NCBI GenBank assembly: GCA_012515455.1
Contig: JAAYYJ010000007.1
Location: 1-7,418 of the forward strand
Length of the DNA: 7,418 nt
DNA from: Oligosphaeraceae bacterium
GTDB taxonomy: Bacteria; Verrucomicrobiota; Lentisphaeria; Oligosphaerales; Oligosphaeraceae
Direction of reading: 5' to 3'
Below are positions 6,084 through 7,418 of this stretch, one piece after another. The position numbers and the translations under genes are program-made. Position 1 is the stretch's first letter. Each line of letters starts with the position of its first letter. The notes beneath the pieces are model-generated. The model saw nothing but the letters and a program-made list of their open reading frames with translations, did not search any database and had not been told where the DNA came from.

Positions 6084-6139
6084 GCCCGCATTTGGGTTTT
6101 TAGACCATGCCGGGGCAGCAAAGTTCCGGTACTGCGGGC
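6084..6139 (-). repeat. Inverted repeat with long spacer after the aminotransferase stop
   Basis: GCCCGCA (6139-6133 in transcript direction, directly after the TAA) is matched by TGCGGGC at 6090-6084. The seven-base arms enclose about 42 bases that contain a smaller pairing, TGCC/GGCA. No U-run follows, so I do not call a terminator. It may act as a transcript 3' end or processing structure between the aminotransferase and the secretion genes. Confidence 0.3.
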
Positions 6140-7408
6140 TTAGCTGCGGCGTTGTGTCAAGGCCCAGCCGCCGGTCGGTTCTTCGGTCTGGGTGTCACCT
6201 GGCAGCAGCTCCTCGTAATTCTCGGCCACTTTACGCAATCCTTCGGCATAGCGGTCGATTTCCTGTTCACGGTAATGTTTGAACCATGGTTCGTGGAAGA
6301 CGCGGCTCTGGGCACGGTCGGTATGCGGCAGTGCGCCGGTCAGCGCCGCCAGGTCGGTACCTTCCGGCAGGTTGACCAGCGCGGTCGGTTTGCCGTGCCC
6401 GTAGATATCCAGGGTGGTGAACAGCGGGTGGCGATGCAAGGGCCGGTTGATGCCAGTGCGGCAGGGTACGCCTTCCGCCTGCACCGCTGCAAAGAAGCGG
6501 TTCAGAGACAGCCCCTGGAATTTCTCCCGGTCATAGAAAGCGCAACTGGCATACCAGCCGGCTTTGCTGCTGCCGGGCTCGGCAGGATAACACCAGCGCA
6601 GTCCGGGGATGTCCCGTAACTGAGACCAGAAACGCTTCATGGCCTGATCAATTTCGGCAATCTCCGCCGGGTATTTTTTCAGTTGCACCCGCCCCACCGT
6701 GGATGACATTTGGTGCATGCGGTACTTGTAGCCGCCCCAAGGCAACCCGCCGGCGCCGCCCTGCACTGCTTCGGAGACCTCGCTGTGGCGTTCGTAATGG
6801 CCCCAGAGGATCGCGCGTTCATAGATTTCCTGGTTGTCGGTCAGCAGCATTCCCCCCTCGCCGATGGCAAAGGACTTGCCGCTCATCAGCGAGAAAGCCG
6901 CGACATCTCCGAAGGTGCCCAGCATCCGGCCCTTGTAATAGCCGCCCTGAGCATGTGAGACATCTTCAATGACCTTGATTTGATGCTTGTTGGCCACCGC
7001 CATAATACGGTCCATATCGGCGGGATAGGCGGCGTAATGAACCACGACCACGGCCTTGGTGCGCGGGGTGATGTGTTGTTCGAAGCTCTCCGGCGAGAGA
7101 CAGAGGGTGTCGGGGTCGATATCGGCAAACACCACCGCTGCTCCCAGTGAGAGTGCCGGGACGGCCGAAGCCCAGTAAGTCAAAGACGGGCAGATCAGCT
7201 CATCGCCCGGCCCCAGCTTGACGGCGAACATCGCGGCTTGCAGAGCAGCGGTGCCGGAACTGTGCGCCAGAGCATATTTGGTGCCATTCCAAGCCGCAAA
7301 TTCAGCTGCAAATTTGCCCGTAATGTCGGTGCCGGACATATTGCCCTCGCGCAGGACTGCCAGCACCGCAGCCTCCATTTCCTGATTCACGATGGGCCAT
7401 TTGAACAT
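6140..7408 (-). CDS. DegT/DnrJ/EryC1/StrS-family PLP-dependent sugar aminotransferase
   Basis: This 422-residue fold-type I aminotransferase would transfer an amino group, usually from glutamate or glutamine, to a keto-sugar or keto-cyclitol in the cytoplasm. The PLP features are in order: SSGTAAL (50-56) for the cofactor phosphate, IEDVSHAQG (147-155) with Asp149 for the pyridine nitrogen, and FSLMSGKSFAIGEGG (172-186) with Lys178 as the Schiff-base lysine. The segment around HYAAYPADMD recalls scyllo-inosose-type aminotransferases, but I cannot name the substrate. A GAAGG motif lies four bases before the ATG. However, the frame stays open to the window edge, and from memory relatives often carry about 30 further residues before the motif corresponding to FKWPIV, so the true start may lie outside. 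The last 20 or so residues are a polar tail. A 185-bp gap separates it from the secretion genes, so a shared function is not implied. Confidence 0.92.
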   Translation of the reverse strand: MFKWPIVNQEMEAAVLAVLREGNMSGTDITGKFAAEFAAWNGTKYALAHSSGTAALQAAMFAVKLGPGDELICPSLTYWASAVPALSLGAAVVFADIDPDTLCLSPESFEQHITPRTKAVVVVHYAAYPADMDRIMAVANKHQIKVIEDVSHAQGGYYKGRMLGTFGDVAAFSLMSGKSFAIGEGGMLLTDNQEIYERAILWGHYERHSEVSEAVQGGAGGLPWGGYKYRMHQMSSTVGRVQLKKYPAEIAEIDQAMKRFWSQLRDIPGLRWCYPAEPGSSKAGWYASCAFYDREKFQGLSLNRFFAAVQAEGVPCRTGINRPLHRHPLFTTLDIYGHGKPTALVNLPEGTDLAALTGALPHTDRAQSRVFHEPWFKHYREQEIDRYAEGLRKVAENYEELLPGDTQTEEPTGGWALTQRRS

Positions 7409-7418
7409 GTCGCCTTCA

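Noticed and set aside
6085..6100. Possible plus-strand terminator (CCC-GCATTT-GGG followed by T5)
   Set aside because: Stem of only three to four pairs and no plus-strand gene to terminate.
6107..6619. Plus-strand ORF of 170 codons at the aminotransferase 3' end
   Set aside because: Antisense to a clear PLP enzyme over most of its length, with no motif.

Overview
The window is a minus-strand gene block from a Gram-negative bacterium with G+C-rich coding DNA. Every gene I can support reads right to left. It holds one aminotransferase, then a compact cluster for the inner-membrane platform and outer-membrane channel of a type II secretion system (T2SS) or a close type IV-pilus relative. Nothing in the sequence fixes the taxon. 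The style of the aminotransferase and the lipidated secretin would fit the PVC group (for example Lentisphaerota or Verrucomicrobiota), but this is a low-confidence impression from memory.

Layout in the direction of transcription: (1) 7408-6140, a DegT/DnrJ/EryC1/StrS-type PLP aminotransferase, whose frame is still open at the window edge; (2) 6139-5955, a 185-bp gap with two inverted repeats and no promoter I recognise; (3) 5954-4479, a GspL-like protein (PilM-like cytoplasmic domain, one membrane segment, PilN-like periplasmic part); (4) 4475-3816, a GspM/PilO-like protein; (5) 3819-2857, a GspC/PilP-like protein that overlaps the previous gene by ATGA; (6) 2798-459, a GspD secretin with a lipoprotein signal; (7) 458-328, a 131-bp gap with a UUCG-capped hairpin and an eight-codon mini-ORF behind a good ribosome binding site; (8) 327-1, the N-terminal part of a probable GspE assembly ATPase, cut by the window edge.

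How they should work together: GspE in the cytoplasm docks on the GspL cytoplasmic domain. GspL and GspM pair through their periplasmic ferredoxin-like folds. GspC links this platform to the N0 domain of the GspD ring in the outer membrane. The order L-M-C-D-E matches the pilus order pilM-N-O-P-Q, with M and N fused, rather than the classical gspC-to-gspM order. No pseudopilin, GspF or prepilin peptidase gene lies in the window.

The most notable points are the pilMNOPQ-like order, the lipidated (self-piloting type) secretin with a long pre-N0 segment and a roughly 69-residue Ser/Thr-rich insert in N3, low-complexity tails on GspL (acidic) and GspC (Pro/Ala-rich, basic end), and the structured gap before gspE. 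I found no mobile element, CRISPR array, tRNA or rRNA. No stretch longer than 300 bases lacks a gene.
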